From Planctomycetota bacterium (GTDB taxonomy: Bacteria > Planctomycetota > Planctomycetia > JALXBF01): 64,000 nt of DNA. The translations under genes and the position numbers were made by a program. Position 1 is the stretch's first letter, and every line of letters starts with the position of its first letter. The notes beneath the pieces were generated by a model, which worked only from the letters and a program-made list of their open reading frames with translations, was not told the DNA's origin and made no database searches. Shown one piece after another: positions 25,856 to 33,833 of this stretch. Where the stretch lies: NCBI GenBank assembly GCA_026991575.1, contig JALXBF010000036.1:1-64000 (forward strand). The letters run 5' to 3'.

Positions 25856-27085
25856 CTACTCGGGCAGGGGGATCATGCGGGCCATGTCATCAAAGATGCG
25901 GTGCACGTCTTCGTTAAACACGTTACCGACCAGCAGGTCGACCAGTCGTTTGCGGTGCTCCGGATAGCGGCGTACAAACGCACCGAAGCTGAACTCCTTC
26001 GTGTAGAACGCCAGCACCAGGCGGCGAATCGCTTGGACTCCCTTCTTGAAGGCGGGTACCCAGGCGGCGATCGTCTCCGGCGCCAGGTTCCCGGAGGCGA
26101 ACCCGCTGAGGATAGCCGAAGCTGCCAGTTCGCCCGACTTCAACGCCAGGAACACGCCGCTGGAGTAGATCGGGTCCACAAAGCCGAGTGCATCGCCGAC
26201 GAGCAGCCAGCCTGGGCCCGCGGGCTGGCGCGTCGAGTACGAATAGTCTCGAACCGTGTAGTACGGCCCGAACTGGCGGCCCTTCGCCAACCGCCACTCG
26301 ATCGCCGGACAGTTGGCCACCTCCTCCTGGAAAATCTCCTCCGGCCGATTCGATCTCAGCAGGTAGTCCCGATCGCTGACGACGCCGACGGAAACGACAT
26401 CGTCCGGTAGCGGGATATACCAGAACCAGGCTTGCTTTTCGCGGGTGTGCAGGATCAGCGTAGCCCCTTCGTCGATGCCGGGCTCGCGATGCGCACCACG
26501 GTAATAGGTCCAGATGGACGCTTTCTTCAGCAACGGATCGGTCTCGATTAACCGGAACCGGCGGGCAATCAGCGCGCTCAACCCGCTGGCGTCCACCGTC
26601 AGCTTCGCCTCCACCGCCAGCGTCTCGTCACCGTTCGCTGTGGATCGAGCTTGGACGCCGCGTACCGCGTCGCCCTCCTGGATCAGGTCCACGACGTTGT
26701 AGCCACCCAGGAACTCGACGCCTGCCTCTCGGGCACAGTTCAGCAGCATGGCGTCAAAATCGGCCCGCCAGACCTGCCAGGTCACCGCGCTTTCATGCGG
26801 GTTGGTCTCGAAAAAGTAGAACGGAACCGACTCCTTGCCGCGGTGACTGACAAATTGCACGCTGTACTTGCGCGGGAACTTGCTGGCACGCAGCGCCGGC
26901 AACAATCCCAGCCGCTTGAACACCCAGTAGGTTTCTGGCATGAGCGATTCGCCGATGTGAAACCGAGGCGGCTGGTCTCGATCCAGGATGGCGACACGCA
27001 GCCCCGCGCGCGCAAGGAATGTGCCCAACGTCGTTCCCGCGGGGCCGGCCCCGATAATGGCAACGTCATAGACACGAGTGTTCAT
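25856..27085 (-). CDS. FAD-dependent oxidoreductase with halogenase-type motifs
   Basis: 409 residues from ATG 27085. An N-terminal FAD-binding Rossmann site reads VAIIGAGPAGTTLG (about 8-21). DQPPRFHIGESLMP and the late GDALGFVDPIYSSGV place it in the superfamily of geranylgeranyl reductases and flavin-dependent halogenases. AWFWYIP near residue 217 matches the WxWxIP motif of halogenases, and FPRKYSVQF contains a Lys that could correspond to the catalytic lysine. Many non-halogenating relatives share these motifs, so the reaction is unresolved. It has no signal peptide. It lies upstream of the symporter pair on the same strand and diverges from the metzincin gene. Confidence 0.82.
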   Translation of the reverse strand: MNTRVYDVAIIGAGPAGTTLGTFLARAGLRVAILDRDQPPRFHIGESLMPETYWVFKRLGLLPALRASKFPRKYSVQFVSHRGKESVPFYFFETNPHESAVTWQVWRADFDAMLLNCAREAGVEFLGGYNVVDLIQEGDAVRGVQARSTANGDETLAVEAKLTVDASGLSALIARRFRLIETDPLLKKASIWTYYRGAHREPGIDEGATLILHTREKQAWFWYIPLPDDVVSVGVVSDRDYLLRSNRPEEIFQEEVANCPAIEWRLAKGRQFGPYYTVRDYSYSTRQPAGPGWLLVGDALGFVDPIYSSGVFLALKSGELAASAILSGFASGNLAPETIAAWVPAFKKGVQAIRRLVLAFYTKEFSFGAFVRRYPEHRKRLVDLLVGNVFNEDVHRIFDDMARMIPLPE

Positions 27086-27417
27086 GGCGACCAGTTCAGC
27101 AGGCGGGTGCACTGGGGAGGCTCGTAACACCGTCGCGAATCGTCTCTATGTAGGCTAGCCACGTGATCTTGCTGGGACAAGCGTTGCGCTGCTTCGGACC
27201 CATCTGAAGCTGCCGTCGCCGGACCCCGCATCAGGCGATCCGCGTGCGTTGGTCCGGCTTGTCTGCCGAGAAGCAGAAGCTATAGTTGTCCGGGCAACAT
27301 TCTCGCTACAGCGGGCAAAACTGATCGGGTAACGGGACCGGAGCAGTTCAGTACGGCTGCTGGCGGGCCCGAAACGGAAGGACGTGGGCCGCAGCCGTGA
27401 GACAGGGGGGGTACTTG
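27086..27417. other. Divergent intergenic region with a rightward promoter
   Basis: About 330 bases between the leftward flavoprotein and the rightward protease. A promoter-like pair is described separately at 27259-27286. The ribosome binding site AGGGGGGG at 27404-27411 decides ATG 27418 as the protease start over the in-frame GTG at 27397. No RNA gene is seen. Confidence 0.4.
27259..27286 (+). promoter_or_regulatory. Candidate sigma-70 promoter for the secreted protease
   Basis: TTGTCT at 27259-27264 and TATAGT at 27281-27286, spacer 16 bases. The -10 matches five of six consensus positions, and such an AT-rich hexamer is rare in this GC-rich region. Transcription would start about 125 bases before the ATG. 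Confidence 0.42.
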
Positions 27418-28410
27418 ATGATCGGGCAACGCTCTCGCCAACGTCGCGTCCGCCCCGCTTTGCGGGTCGAGCCACTCGAAGCACGCCAGCTCCTGAGCCG
27501 CAACGTCCTGGTTCTGGACTTCACCCCGGATCGCTTGCCGGGCGAGACGCCGTTGAGGGGGTTTGCCCGCGAGTTTGAGCGGTTTGCCGGCGAGAACGGG
27601 CCGCGTTTCCTTGACTTTAACGGCGATGGCGTCGTGGACACGCGCGATGCACGTCGAGCGGCCGCGGCCATCAAGCGGCGGGTCGCCCGTTACTTCAAGG
27701 GTTACGACATCGAGATCGTTGCCGGAGACGTCACAGCCAACCGGGGCCTGGGCAGACGCTGGCTCGCCCGCGGCGAAAGCCAGAAAGACCTCTACGTCAT
27801 GGTCCTCTACGTCGGCGGGCGCGACCGGTGGCAGCCGGACGTCTGGGGGGTGGCGTACCAGGCCCCCGTGGGGTCAAACAACGAGTACTACGCGTACGCC
27901 TACGCCGGCTCGATGGTGCGCTGGTTCCAGCAGTTCGCCCCGTCGGCCTCACCCACCTTGTTCCGCGACGAAGCCGCCCTGACGATCGCTCATGAAGCGG
28001 GCCACCTCATGGGCCTGGGACACGTCAAAGACCACCCGCCGACGATCCCCAGCGTGATGAACTACAGCATCCCGCCGAACCGAGCACGCTTCATCGACCA
28101 GGCGTACACGGCCGATCTGATCTGGCGTTGGGGGCAGCAGAATCCGCACCGGGAAATCATCCGATCGCTCCGAGGCCAACCAGCGACGCACCTGCTGCCG
28201 ACCTACTCGTTGCGGGAAGGGCCTGCGGAGAATCTCGTGCTGGACCGCGCGCCACAGCCTCCCACTGACGCAGCGCGGCCGCTTGGTGCCACGGTCCGGG
28301 CGGTGGTCTCCGAGCTGACAAACAGCCACGCGCCCCGGCAACGGCGGACCACCGTCGACTGGCTCCTTGAAACCAGTCTCGACGAGCTTACCGGCACGAT
28401 CGCCGCGTAA
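27418..28410 (+). CDS. Secreted metzincin-like metallopeptidase with planctomycete export motif
   Basis: 330 residues from ATG 27418. The N-terminus is Arg-rich and carries RVEPLEARQLLS at about 19-30, a variant of the LEPRxLLS/LEDRxLLS motif found at the start of many exported planctomycete proteins. A calcium-binding or dockerin-like loop, DFNGDGVVDTRDARR, is at about 66-80. The zinc site HEAGHLMGLGH near residue 192 fits HExxHxxGxxH exactly, and a Met-turn candidate VMNYS follows about 20 residues later, as in matrixins and other metzincins. The catalytic set is complete. Substrate is unknown; action at or outside the cell surface is likely. It appears to be monocistronic. Confidence 0.85.
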   Translation: MIGQRSRQRRVRPALRVEPLEARQLLSRNVLVLDFTPDRLPGETPLRGFAREFERFAGENGPRFLDFNGDGVVDTRDARRAAAAIKRRVARYFKGYDIEIVAGDVTANRGLGRRWLARGESQKDLYVMVLYVGGRDRWQPDVWGVAYQAPVGSNNEYYAYAYAGSMVRWFQQFAPSASPTLFRDEAALTIAHEAGHLMGLGHVKDHPPTIPSVMNYSIPPNRARFIDQAYTADLIWRWGQQNPHREIIRSLRGQPATHLLPTYSLREGPAENLVLDRAPQPPTDAARPLGATVRAVVSELTNSHAPRQRRTTVDWLLETSLDELTGTIAA

Positions 28411-28572
28411 CTGGTCCACTGCTTGTTGCCTTGGTAAGAGCTGAGTTCCCCTTAGCCGACCGGTCATCCCGTCACTGCGTGCACGCGTCGCCGACCTCGG
28501 CGGGTGCTCACCCGGTCGGAGCGACGTCGGCCCGGTCCCGGGGCCCCATCGCCAACCGCTCAGAACGTCCCG

Positions 28573-29709
28573 TCACGTGTCCAGCCAGGCGGAGAGCCAG
28601 GCCTGCGCGTCAGCGAATGCCACGCTCAACGACCGGCGATCAGGCCCCGAAGCCAGTAGCGTCACGATCGGTTCGCCAGCGGTGAACCGGGTGCCCGCCC
28701 TGGGCAAATCCGCGAACTCGACCGTTGCACCTGCTGAACCGAACTGCCGCTCCATCGCCTTGCGCGCGCCGCAGACGAGTCGGCAAGCTCGCTCGGCGTA
28801 CACAATCCGCTTGCCCCACACCCGGCGACACCGGCTAACCTGCTCCCATAGGGGGCCATCGCCTCTTTCGCCACCGGTTGCTTGCGCTGGTGACAGTGCC
28901 AGGCTTGTTCCCCACAGCCTCTCGGCCAGCTCGACGGTGGCTGTCCAGCGCGGATTCACCTCTACCGGCCAGAGCCGGCCGCGGAACCGGATCACGTCGA
29001 CCCCGACCAGTCCCCGCAGCCCGGGTACGCTTGCAAGCAGCTCGCCAAGGCGACGGATATCGGCAGTCTCCTCCGCAGAGGCCCGCTCTGGCCCGTCTGC
29101 ACCGACAAACAGAAAAGGCTGCCGGCGACCGCCACGGATTACCTGCCTGCCGAACCACAACAGCTGCCAGCTGCCCTCGCCCACCGCAAACAGCACGGAC
29201 GCCGGTTTACCGGGCACGAACTCCTGCCAGTACCAGTGTCGGGGGTCGTCGCGCAGTTTGCCTGACCAGAACCGGACGCGCAGCCCCCCGCCGCTCGCTC
29301 TCGGCTTGATCAGCCATCGCTTCGCTGTTCCGGGGGGCGGTGGGCAATAGCGCCAGGCGGGCACGGCCAGGCCAGCCTGCCGAAGCTGCGGCCCGAGCGC
29401 TGCCCAGTCGCGCAGCCGGCCGACTGCCTGAGCCGTCGATCCGAGGTTTTGGCCCACGGCGTCCAGTGCAGCCAGGGCCTCGGGCACGTTCTCCAACGGC
29501 GCCCCCCAGAGCACGCCATCGCAACCGGTTGCGCACGCGAGGCGAGTCAGCTGCTCGGCAGCATCCGCCACGACCAGCCGATGCCAGCCTAGCACGAGCC
29601 GCCGCAGATCCTGGTCCCCGAAGCAGTCAAGCGCTACAACCTCGTGGCCGGCCGCCACAAGCGACTGCGCCAAGGCTCGAGCACTGACGGCTGCCACCAG
29701 GATCCTCAT
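28573..29709 (-). CDS. ATP-grasp ligase, probably of the H4MPT/methanofuran pathway group
   Basis: 378 residues. The N-terminal pre-ATP-grasp domain opens MRILVAAVSARALAQSLVAAGHEV. ATP-grasp features follow: WLIKPRASGGGLRVRFW (nucleotide lysine and glycine loop), YWQEFVPGKPASVLF, and VDVIRFRGRLWPVEVNPR with the metal-binding Glu and Asn. It lies back to back with fae, and mtdB/C follows. In methylotrophic proteobacteria an ATP-grasp gene (Orf17 group) sits in the same C1 gene set, and archaeal MfnD of methanofuran synthesis is an ATP-grasp ligase. A role in making a C1 cofactor is therefore likely but inferred from context. Confidence 0.8.
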   Translation of the reverse strand: MRILVAAVSARALAQSLVAAGHEVVALDCFGDQDLRRLVLGWHRLVVADAAEQLTRLACATGCDGVLWGAPLENVPEALAALDAVGQNLGSTAQAVGRLRDWAALGPQLRQAGLAVPAWRYCPPPPGTAKRWLIKPRASGGGLRVRFWSGKLRDDPRHWYWQEFVPGKPASVLFAVGEGSWQLLWFGRQVIRGGRRQPFLFVGADGPERASAEETADIRRLGELLASVPGLRGLVGVDVIRFRGRLWPVEVNPRWTATVELAERLWGTSLALSPAQATGGERGDGPLWEQVSRCRRVWGKRIVYAERACRLVCGARKAMERQFGSAGATVEFADLPRAGTRFTAGEPIVTLLASGPDRRSLSVAFADAQAWLSAWLDT

Positions 29710-30075
29710 GACTGCTGCTGCCTCAGATCATCCGACCGCTTCCCGATGCGTATGCCTCTGCGATCAGTCGCCGTTACGACCGGGCTAGGATCGTACAGGG
29801 CCGCTTGTGGCCCGGCACCGGGGCACCGCCGGGCGGGGACCCGTGGCTGGTCAGCGGCGACGGCGCCAGATCGGACGCGATGCGCGTGGTCTCGGCAGAA
29901 GCTGGCACCAGGCCGTACAGATTGCCACCCCCGCCGCTCGTTTGGGGCATGCGGAGCGTAGGTCCTGGTGCTGCATGCGCGGCCCCATTGACAACCGCGC
30001 CCGCGTGTCGGACAATCTGCCTTCGGTAATCGTTCGGCGCGGTGAACCCGTGTGTGGTGGAAGGAGGATCGGAAC
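29710..30075. other. Divergent intergenic region between ATP-grasp gene and fae
   Basis: About 365 bases. It holds the fae promoter at 29988-30016 and a strong ribosome binding site, AAGGAGG at 30061-30067. The remainder is GC-rich with no recognised riboswitch or gene. Confidence 0.4.
29988..30016 (+). promoter_or_regulatory. Promoter of fae
   Basis: TTGACA at 29988-29993 is a perfect -35, with GACAAT at 30011-30016 as the -10 and a 17-base spacer. It is the best sigma-70 match I found in the window, consistent with high expression of a formaldehyde-activating enzyme. The predicted leader is about 50 bases and contains the AAGGAGG site. Confidence 0.62.
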
Positions 30076-30567
30076 ATGAGCTTCTACGTCGGCGAAGCCC
30101 TCGTTGGGGAAGGCAACGAGGTAGCCCACATTGATCTGATCATTGGGGATAAGTCCGGTCCGGCGGGCATCGCGTTTGCAAACGCTCTGGCTCGCCAATC
30201 GCAGGGTCACACGAACCTGCTGGCTGTGCTGACGCCCAACCTGGTTTGTAAACCAGCCACGGTGATGATCACCAAGGTGACGATCAAGGGGGCGCGCCAG
30301 GCGGAGCAGATGTTCGGACCGGCCCAGTACGCGGTCGCCAAGGCGGTGACCGATTGTGTTGCCGAAGGCATCATCCCCAAGCACCTCGTCGATGAGTACG
30401 TCATCGTCTGCGGCGTGTTCATTCACTGGGAGGCGAGCGACAACCAGAAGATCTTCCAGTACAACTACGAGGCGACCAAGTTAGCGATCCAACGGGCGCT
30501 TAGCGGCCAGCCAACGATCGATGAGATTCTGGCTCAGAAGGACGAAGTCAAGCATCCGTTCGCGTGA
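30076..30567 (+). CDS. fae: Formaldehyde-activating enzyme
   Basis: 163 residues. Fae condenses formaldehyde with tetrahydromethanopterin to methylene-H4MPT in the cytoplasm. The translation is strongly like the Methylorubrum enzyme: [20 protein letters not shown] with the conserved His near residue 20, [37 protein letters not shown], and [15 protein letters not shown] near the end. ATG 30076 follows AAGGAGG by 8 bases. It has its own promoter upstream and a terminator hairpin directly after, so it is likely expressed as a single-gene transcript. The next gene is the next enzyme of the pathway. Confidence 0.97.
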   Translation: MSFYVGEALVGEGNEVAHIDLIIGDKSGPAGIAFANALARQSQGHTNLLAVLTPNLVCKPATVMITKVTIKGARQAEQMFGPAQYAVAKAVTDCVAEGIIPKHLVDEYVIVCGVFIHWEASDNQKIFQYNYEATKLAIQRALSGQPTIDEILAQKDEVKHPFA

Positions 30568-30590
30568 CGTGAACTGCCCGTAGTTGCTGT

Positions 30591-30624
30591 GTCACGCCGC
30601 GTCACCGACGCGGCGTGACTTTTT
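30591..30624 (+). terminator. Rho-independent terminator after fae
   Basis: A perfect 10-bp stem pairs 30591-30600 (GTCACGCCGC) with 30610-30619 (GCGGCGTGAC) around a 9-base loop, followed by TTTTT at 30620-30624. It separates fae from mtdB/C. Confidence 0.85.
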
Positions 30625-30662
30625 GTCTCTGGTAAGATCGCTCGGTGAGCGGGGCAGGCGCT

Positions 30663-31523
30663 GTGAAGCGGATTCTGTTACAGCTCGACACCGATAGTCA
30701 GCCCAGCACGTTTGACGCCATTGTGGCGTTGGACGCAGCAGCAGACCAACTTCTTCGGCACGGCCTGGTGACACCAGAGAACGTCGAGCCACTGGTGCAC
30801 GGGGCGATGTTCACCCGCGCGCCGCAGGACCTGCGCAACACGGCGATCTTTATCGGTGGCAGCCGGTTGGAGGAAGGCGAGGCCGTGCTGCGCCGTGTGC
30901 TGGAGACGTTCTTCGGTCCGTTCCGCGTCTCGGTCATGTTGGATTCGAACGGCGCCAACACCACGGCAGCGGCCGCGGTGCTCCGTGTGGGGCAGCACCT
31001 GAAGCTGGCGGAGGCCCGCTGCCTGGTGCTGGGCGGTACGGGTCCGGTGGGCCGTCGCGTCGCGCGTCTGCTCGCCGCCGAAGGAGCGTACGTCCTGCTA
31101 GGTTCGCGCCGCCTCGAGCGGGCAAAGCAGGCATGGCAAGCCGTGCAGGAGGCCGTGCCGGTGGCACGGGGTGAAGCATGCCAGACGTCCGATCCGGAGG
31201 CACTTGCCCAGTGCATCGCATGCGCCGACGCGGTAGTTGCCGCTGGAGCCGCCGGTGTCCAGCTCTTGCCCGCCCAACTGTGGCAGCAGCAACGCCAGCT
31301 GCGCGTTGCGGTGGACCTGAACGCAGTCCCCCCCACCGGAATTGAGGGAATCGAGCCCAGTGACAAGGCACACGAGCGGCATGGCGTCATCTGCTACGGC
31401 GCACTGGGTGTGGGGTCACTGAAGATGAGGATTCACCGGAGGGCGGTGCAGCGTCTGTTTGAAACAAACGACGCTGTACTCGACGCTGAGCAGATTTACG
31501 CGCTGGGAAAGGAGCAGCTCTAG
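30663..31523 (+). CDS. mtdB: Methylene-tetrahydromethanopterin dehydrogenase (MtdB/MtdC type)
   Basis: About 286 residues from GTG 30663, where the conserved opening VKRILLQLDTDSQPSTFDAI begins; GTG 30645 would add six residues. It oxidises methylene-H4MPT to methenyl-H4MPT with NAD(P)+. Family stretches are FFGPFRVSVMLDSNGANTTAAA, which includes the pterin site, the nucleotide-binding VLGGTGPVGRRVARLL, and the C-terminal YGALGVGSLKMRIHR. MtdC is a related enzyme described from planctomycetes, and I cannot tell MtdB from MtdC by eye. It directly follows fae on the same strand, but a terminator lies between them, so read-through or a separate promoter is needed. Confidence 0.9.
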   Translation: MKRILLQLDTDSQPSTFDAIVALDAAADQLLRHGLVTPENVEPLVHGAMFTRAPQDLRNTAIFIGGSRLEEGEAVLRRVLETFFGPFRVSVMLDSNGANTTAAAAVLRVGQHLKLAEARCLVLGGTGPVGRRVARLLAAEGAYVLLGSRRLERAKQAWQAVQEAVPVARGEACQTSDPEALAQCIACADAVVAAGAAGVQLLPAQLWQQQRQLRVAVDLNAVPPTGIEGIEPSDKAHERHGVICYGALGVGSLKMRIHRRAVQRLFETNDAVLDAEQIYALGKEQL

Positions 31524-31546
31524 CCGGCGGCCGCATGCTGGATCGT

Positions 31547-32239
31547 TCAGGCGGCCCGCGCCAGCCTGCCGATCTGCCACCAGGCGCGCTGTCGGTCCTG
31601 CCACAGTCGTTCCACATGGGTCGAACTGACACTTCGGGCACGCTCCGCGGCCGCCAGCACCAGCGCTCCCTGCACGAACCACACCACACGCCGCGGAACG
31701 CCACCGCTCAGCGCCGCAATGGCCTCAAGCGCCCGTTCGCTGAACGGCACCAGCGCCCCGCCACCCGCCCTAACCCACGCCCAGCGAATGGCCTGGCGCA
31801 CCGCCGGCCGCGTCCATGGCTCCAGCAGCAGTACCCTGATTGAGCGGCTCAGCCGGGCAGACGTCAGGCTCGTTGGTATGCGGCTACCACCAATTCGAAC
31901 TGCATAGATTGTCGGTGGCCCGGTGGTGGCCCGGGCTACAAGCATCGTCTCCGTGGCGTTGTCCACCAGCCCAAGTGGCGTCCCGTCGTGATCGTCCAAT
32001 TGCAGGAGATGCCTGAGGAGTTCCAGAGTCAGCGTCTTGCCGACGCCGGCCAGACCACAGAGTACCGCCGCCTGTGCTCGGTCGGGCCGGCGGAGCCAGT
32101 CAACCAGCGCACTCAAGACCGCCCGATGGTTCCCCACCGGCGCGTAGGCCGAGAGCACGTCCCCGGTAAATGGCAGGCGGTTAAGCCTCCAGTGGGCTAG
32201 TGTCGCGGAAGTGAGCGCCCCGGCAGGCACGTTTATCAT
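31547..32239 (-). CDS. Reduced ExeA/GspA-like AAA ATPase
   Basis: 230 residues. The start HWRLNRLPFTGD and later GLAGVGKTLTLELLRHLL (Walker A near 64-71) resemble the ExeA/MshM ATPases that assist secretin or pilus assembly through peptidoglycan. The C-terminal lid is also typical: LEPWTRPAVRQAIRWAW, then FSERALEAIAALSGGVPRRV. Between them the family's roughly 100-residue core is shortened to about 60, and the Walker B acidic pair is represented only by LGLVDNATE. Relatives are usually longer (270-plus residues). It ends the leftward three-gene set at 31547-33530, 20 bases after the CpsD-like gene. ATP hydrolysis may be lost. Role unknown. Confidence 0.7.
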   Translation of the reverse strand: MINVPAGALTSATLAHWRLNRLPFTGDVLSAYAPVGNHRAVLSALVDWLRRPDRAQAAVLCGLAGVGKTLTLELLRHLLQLDDHDGTPLGLVDNATETMLVARATTGPPTIYAVRIGGSRIPTSLTSARLSRSIRVLLLEPWTRPAVRQAIRWAWVRAGGGALVPFSERALEAIAALSGGVPRRVVWFVQGALVLAAAERARSVSSTHVERLWQDRQRAWWQIGRLARAA

Positions 32240-32259
32240 TGCGGACCTCTCTGCCTGAC

Positions 32260-33084
32260 TCAGCCTACCGTGGTCATCGACCGGGCGGCCGGTTCGGCCG
32301 CAGCGTTCGCGAACGTTTCAAAGATGGCCTCGATCACAACCCCCTTTCGCTGGAGCTCGCCAACCAGTTGCTCACGCGGTTCACTGCCGTCACCCCCGGC
32401 ACGGTCCACGACCACGGCGCTGGTCAGCGGCAAGCGTTCCACAGGCAGGGCAGCGGTCGTCGGGTGACCACCCGCATCGATGATCGCCAACGCCAGGTGC
32501 GGGGCAAGCTTCTCCAGCAACTCGCGGAGTGCGTTGATCGTTCGGGCTCGGTACGCACGGCGGCAGCCGGTGAGCGTTGGCGTCAGCAGGCCGACGCGGG
32601 CGCGCCGGTCGAAGAAGAGTGGCTTCCACAACGGCTTCTGCGGTAACCCGGACACCTGGACCACAGCCCAGTCGATACCGTCATCGACGTGGATGCCGAG
32701 CACTCTTGCCAGTGAGGGGGAGTCGAACGCCAAGTCCACGAGCAAGCTGTACTCGCCAAGCTCGGCTGCCGCGCGCGCCAGAGCCACGGCAATCGTCGTG
32801 CAGCCGCTACCAGGTGCCGGTGAAACCACCGCAACGGTCGGCGTTCGCCCCAGCGGTCGGCTGAAGAGCACGCGATGCACAACGTTCACCAGTGCGGGGC
32901 CGGCCAGATCATAGAGCCGCAAGGCCGTTTCGGGCCAGCGCAGCCCGAGGCGGGGCGCTTCGGACGGTGCCGACCGACGCTTCCGCTCTGTAAGCCGCCC
33001 AAAATGCGGCCTGCCAGACCTGTGCGCTCTGTCCAGTCTCATTTCCGGTGCCATCGACCACCACTCCCCGGTGTCTAACGCCAT
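32260..33084 (-). CDS. CpsD/BY-kinase-like P-loop protein with Lys-less Walker A
   Basis: 274 residues from ATG 33084, or 264 from ATG 33054, which has GGGGAG 9 bases upstream. The fold of tyrosine autokinases and MinD-like ATPases is suggested by VAVVSPAPGSGCTTIAVALA (about 84-103), Walker A' LLVDLAFDSPSLARVLGI, and Walker B LALAIIDAGGH. In place of the lysine of GKS/T there is Cys (GSGCTT). A C-terminal Tyr cluster is absent, so kinase activity is unlikely. The start overlaps the stop of the membrane-protein gene by 10 bases, implying coupled translation. It could regulate polysaccharide export or secretion with its neighbours; this is inference. Confidence 0.7.
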   Translation of the reverse strand: MALDTGEWWSMAPEMRLDRAHRSGRPHFGRLTERKRRSAPSEAPRLGLRWPETALRLYDLAGPALVNVVHRVLFSRPLGRTPTVAVVSPAPGSGCTTIAVALARAAAELGEYSLLVDLAFDSPSLARVLGIHVDDGIDWAVVQVSGLPQKPLWKPLFFDRRARVGLLTPTLTGCRRAYRARTINALRELLEKLAPHLALAIIDAGGHPTTAALPVERLPLTSAVVVDRAGGDGSEPREQLVGELQRKGVVIEAIFETFANAAAEPAARSMTTVG

Positions 33085-33530
33085 TCACCCCGCTGAACCC
33101 GCTCTGATCGCAACGCCGCCCCGGTCTCTGCCGCCGCCCTCGACTCAGCTCGGTCCGTCGCAAGCAGCTCGGAACCCCGCCGCGGGACGCCCCGAACGAC
33201 CAGCGGCTTGACGGGCAGAATCGGCATCAGCTCCCCTTGGCCATCCGCCGTCGCGTTGGCCTGGCTCTGCTGGGCTGAAAGGTGCCGAACCAGAGCCGTC
33301 CGTACCGGCTCCAGCCGAGGACTACCGAATAGCACCGCCGAACTGACAACGAGCACCAGGACGATGAGCAGGCCGATGTTGTGTTCTCGGTGCCGTGATC
33401 GTGGGCGACCGGAGTTCGGCTGCGTCAACCGTGCGAAATCGGGCACGCGTACGACCAGAGGTTCACTGGCCAGCCGCTGCCGCCACGAGCTGAGTTGCGG
33501 ACTGCTGCACCTGGCTCCATTCACTGGCAA
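33075..33530 (-). CDS. Single-pass membrane protein, first gene of the CpsD/ExeA-like set
   Basis: 151 residues. A basic cytoplasmic part of about 48 residues is followed by one membrane helix at about 51-69 (IGLLIVLVLVVSSAVLFG) and a periplasmic tail of about 80 residues rich in Ala, Arg and Gln. No domain is recognised. By analogy with Wzc/CpsC-type partners it could be the membrane anchor for the ATPase encoded next, whose start it overlaps. It is too short to carry a full Wzz domain. The start at 33530 is not well supported by a ribosome binding site. Confidence 0.6.
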   Translation of the reverse strand: MPVNGARCSSPQLSSWRQRLASEPLVVRVPDFARLTQPNSGRPRSRHREHNIGLLIVLVLVVSSAVLFGSPRLEPVRTALVRHLSAQQSQANATADGQGELMPILPVKPLVVRGVPRRGSELLATDRAESRAAAETGAALRSERVQRGEWR

Positions 33531-33833
33531 GTACCCTGCCGTCTGCGTCAGAGATGCCGTGTACGCCGGCGCACCAACCGCGCGGCGTGCTTATCCCTAG
33601 AATCGGCCCGGCCGGTTACCGGCCTTTAGCAGCCCTTCGCGACGTGGTCAGCGTCCTTGCGCTCCTCCATTGGCATTCGAGTATCCCATCGGTTCCGATC
33701 GGCTTCGACCCGGTACCCACGGATGGGACCGAGTGGTGGCACGGGACCGCCGGCCGGCAGCATTCCGTCCGAACATCGCACGTCCGGCTCGGTCACCGTG
33801 CTCACCAGTTGGGGCCCTGTTGCGTGCGGACGG
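33531..33833. other. Intergenic region between yjbQ and the CpsD/ExeA-like set
   Basis: About 300 bases upstream of the leftward three-gene set and downstream of yjbQ. No hairpin, promoter pair or gene stands out. Several short frames in it are compositionally unlike the real genes. Confidence 0.35.
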
